DNA of 6,484 nucleotides from Chloroflexota bacterium (GTDB lineage Bacteria > Chloroflexota > UBA4733). Positions 5,160 to 6,484 of the stretch are shown in pieces. Made by a program: the position numbers and the translations under genes. Location: NCBI GenBank assembly GCA_025980355.1, contig JAICXR010000199.1:1-6484 (forward strand), read 5' to 3'. The first letter of the stretch is position 1; the number at the start of each line of letters is the position of its first letter. The notes beneath the pieces were generated by a model. That model was not told the DNA's origin. It searched no databases and worked only from the letters and a program-made list of their open reading frames with translations.

Positions 5160-6377
5160 TTGCCGGAATCAGCCACTACAACGTCCGATCTCCGCTTCAC
5201 CGTGCAAGATCACGGCGCCACCGTGGCGGAGCTGCTGGTAGCGGGGCAGGTTGTCAGCTCCCTCCTCCTCGTCCCGTTGACTATCGCGGTGGGCTGCGCC
5301 CGTGTCAAGGTGGACGGCATCGGCGGTGTGGAAACGGTGGAGGCCCAGCGCAACAAGGGCTACTCCCGGCGGGTACTGGAAGGCACCGTTCGCCACATGC
5401 GCCAGGGATCGGCGGCATTGTCCATGCTCTACGGCATACCGGACTTCTATCCGAAATTCGGATTCGCCACGGCGGGGCCCGACTACGCACTCCAGTTGCG
5501 CGGGCTGTCCCGACCGGCCGACCTCCCGACGGGCTGGACGGTGCGGAATTGCCGGCCAGACGACGTACCGGTGATCCAGCGCCTCTATGCTGAGTACACC
5601 GGGGGGGCGGTCGGCGCCGTGGAACGCGCGCCGGACGGGCGCGTCTGGTCGACCCTCGCCGCGCTCGCCACCGGCGTCAAGGTCGGCGACCCGGACGAGT
5701 GTCGCGTCGTCGTCGGTCCTTCCGGTCGGGTCGACGGCTACGCCTGGCGCGGCAAACACTTCTGGCCCGTCACCAGCGACTTCGAACGGGCGTTTCCGGA
5801 CTCCCTCGTCATCGGCGAAGTGATCGCGTCCTCCACGCCCGCGGCGGACGCCGTCCTGGCCGTCTGTCGGGCCTGGGGAGCGCAGGCGACCACGCCAAGA
5901 GGTGAGCCGGTCAAAGATGTGGTGTTGTCGTTGCCGCCGGAGGGACTGCTCTACGCCGCCGCACTCCGCCAGGACGCCCGTATGCTCATCACTTCCCGGT
6001 CGGCGGAGGACTTTATGGCGCGAACCGTGGACGTAGCGCGCCTGCTCCGGGCCTTAGCGCCGGAACTGACCGCCCGGCGTGGGGACCTGCCGGCGACGCC
6101 GAATGTAACTTTGCGTCTGGAAACGGAGATCGGCGCCTCCACCTTGCACATCACCGACGCCGAGGTGCGCGTCACCGCCTCCGAGACGGCCAGCCACCGA
6201 CCAGACACGACGCTGCGCCTGCCTCAGACGGAGCTCATGCGCCTCGCGCTCGGTGCCTTGCCGCCGGCCGACGTGCTGAACCGCCTCGACCCGCCTCCCG
6301 ACGACCGCACCCGCGCGCTGGTGGACGGGCTGTTCCCCCAGCGCCGACCGTACCTGCATCTGCCGGATAGGATTTGA
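5160..6377 (+). CDS. Eis-like GNAT family N-acetyltransferase with C-terminal SCP2-type domain
   Basis: From a TTG at 5160 the product is 405 residues, close to Eis-family size. Residues about 10-115 carry a GNAT core: strands around VAELLVAGQVVSSLLLVPL, IGGVETVEAQRNKGYSRRVL with the acetyl-CoA pyrophosphate loop RNKGYS (64-69), and LSMLYGIPDFYPKFGF, where Tyr97 aligns with the proposed catalytic Tyr of Eis. A second GNAT-like half follows, from WTVRNCRPDDVPVIQRLY (126) to about 285. A C-terminal sterol-carrier (SCP2)-like domain covers about 286-390. The protein ends in FPQRRPYLHLPDRI; in Eis the terminal carboxylate takes part in catalysis, and a conserved tail is seen here. The expected role is acetyl transfer from acetyl-CoA to an amine; the substrate is unknown. 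It is probably cytosolic, with no membrane segment. The first GNAT strand and helices are shorter than in Eis, so the N-terminus is either a short subfamily version or slightly misplaced. The frame is open far upstream, antisense to DUF72; that part is not regarded as coding. Confidence 0.9.
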   Translation: MPESATTTSDLRFTVQDHGATVAELLVAGQVVSSLLLVPLTIAVGCARVKVDGIGGVETVEAQRNKGYSRRVLEGTVRHMRQGSAALSMLYGIPDFYPKFGFATAGPDYALQLRGLSRPADLPTGWTVRNCRPDDVPVIQRLYAEYTGGAVGAVERAPDGRVWSTLAALATGVKVGDPDECRVVVGPSGRVDGYAWRGKHFWPVTSDFERAFPDSLVIGEVIASSTPAADAVLAVCRAWGAQATTPRGEPVKDVVLSLPPEGLLYAAALRQDARMLITSRSAEDFMARTVDVARLLRALAPELTARRGDLPATPNVTLRLETEIGASTLHITDAEVRVTASETASHRPDTTLRLPQTELMRLALGALPPADVLNRLDPPPDDRTRALVDGLFPQRRPYLHLPDRI

Positions 6378-6383
6378 GGGGGA

Positions 6384-6442
6384 CCCTCTCTCTGCCTTCG
6401 GCATCTCTCCCCCAAGCCCGGGGGAGAGGTCAGGAGAGAGGG
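6384..6442. repeat. Nested inverted repeat that can fold as a three-way junction; possible bidirectional terminator or REP-like element
   Basis: The outer arms are CCCTCTCTC (6384-6392) and GAGAGAGGG (6434-6442), a perfect 9-bp pairing. Inside are two hairpins: TGCC-TTC-GGCA at 6393-6403 (4-bp stem), and CTCTCCCCC (6405-6413) with GGGGGAGAG (6420-6428), a perfect 9-bp stem with a six-base loop. It starts 7 bp after the acetyltransferase stop and ends directly against a possible stop codon of a convergent gene. There is no T-run on either strand, so it is not a textbook intrinsic terminator. CCCTCTCCCCC-type palindromes recur between genes in many GC-rich genomes, so this may be a dispersed extragenic palindrome. 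Only one copy is in the window. Confidence 0.65.
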
Positions 6443-6484
6443 CTATCCCAGGTCCGCAAACTTCAGGCACACGGCGGAGGGCAC
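6443..6484 (-). CDS. Possible C-terminal end of a convergent gene running off the right edge
   Basis: On the minus strand, 13 codons (VPSAVCLKFADLG) read from the window edge to a TAG at 6445-6443. The tail has reasonable protein-like composition, and the folded repeat sits exactly between this stop and the convergent acetyltransferase stop, as expected for a shared terminator. Too little is present to name a product. Of the other two minus-strand frames, one stops at once and the other runs through the palindrome, which looks non-coding. Confidence is low. Confidence 0.35.
   Translation of the reverse strand: MPSAVCLKFADLG

Noticed and set aside
1..6484. Defence system, mobile element, CRISPR array, tRNA or other RNA gene
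   Set aside because: No direct-repeat array, transposase, integrase, nuclease or cloverleaf was recognised. The genes are ordinary families in a normal chromosomal arrangement.

Overview
This GC-rich window has seven clear genes, two of them with non-ATG starts supported by Shine-Dalgarno sequences (GTG, TTG) and a third with a likely TTG start. A short possible gene end sits at the right edge. The best guess for the source is a Chloroflexota bacterium, perhaps Thermomicrobia/Sphaerobacter-like. That rests on the style of the secreted protein at the left edge (a PPC-like beta-sandwich, an Ala/Pro/Ser linker and a short C-terminal module) and on the style of the GNAT/SCP2 acetyltransferase. 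It is an inference from remembered families, not a search result.

Layout, left to right. (1) The C-terminal end of a large secreted or surface protein on the + strand (1-614). (2) Convergent with it, a probable two-gene minus-strand unit: a histidine phosphatase (1545-922) followed by a 73-residue protein with two membrane helices (860-639). (3) A 205-bp divergent intergenic region (1546-1750), the largest non-coding gap. (4) A stand-alone response-regulator receiver on + (1751-2125). (5) Convergent with it, a minus-strand unit of a DUF72 protein (5111-4383) and, 29 bp downstream, an S9 peptidase of the dipeptidyl peptidase IV type (4353-2158). (6) Diverging from the DUF72 gene across only 48 bp, an Eis-like GNAT acetyltransferase with a C-terminal SCP2-type domain on + (5160-6377). 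(7) A nested inverted repeat (6384-6442) able to fold as a three-way junction, abutting the stop codon of what may be a convergent minus-strand gene running off the right edge.

Functionally this looks like ordinary chromosomal housekeeping and accessory content: peptide catabolism, a phosphatase, acyl transfer, a signalling receiver and a surface protein. I see no CRISPR array, defence cassette, integrase, transposase, phage gene, tRNA or rRNA, and no evidence that these genes form one new system. The points most worth a second look are the folded repeat at the right end, the complete DPP-IV substrate-binding set in a protein without a signal peptide, the shortened N-terminus of the acetyltransferase, the altered phosphorylation-site loop of the receiver, and the uncharacterised C-terminal module of the surface protein.
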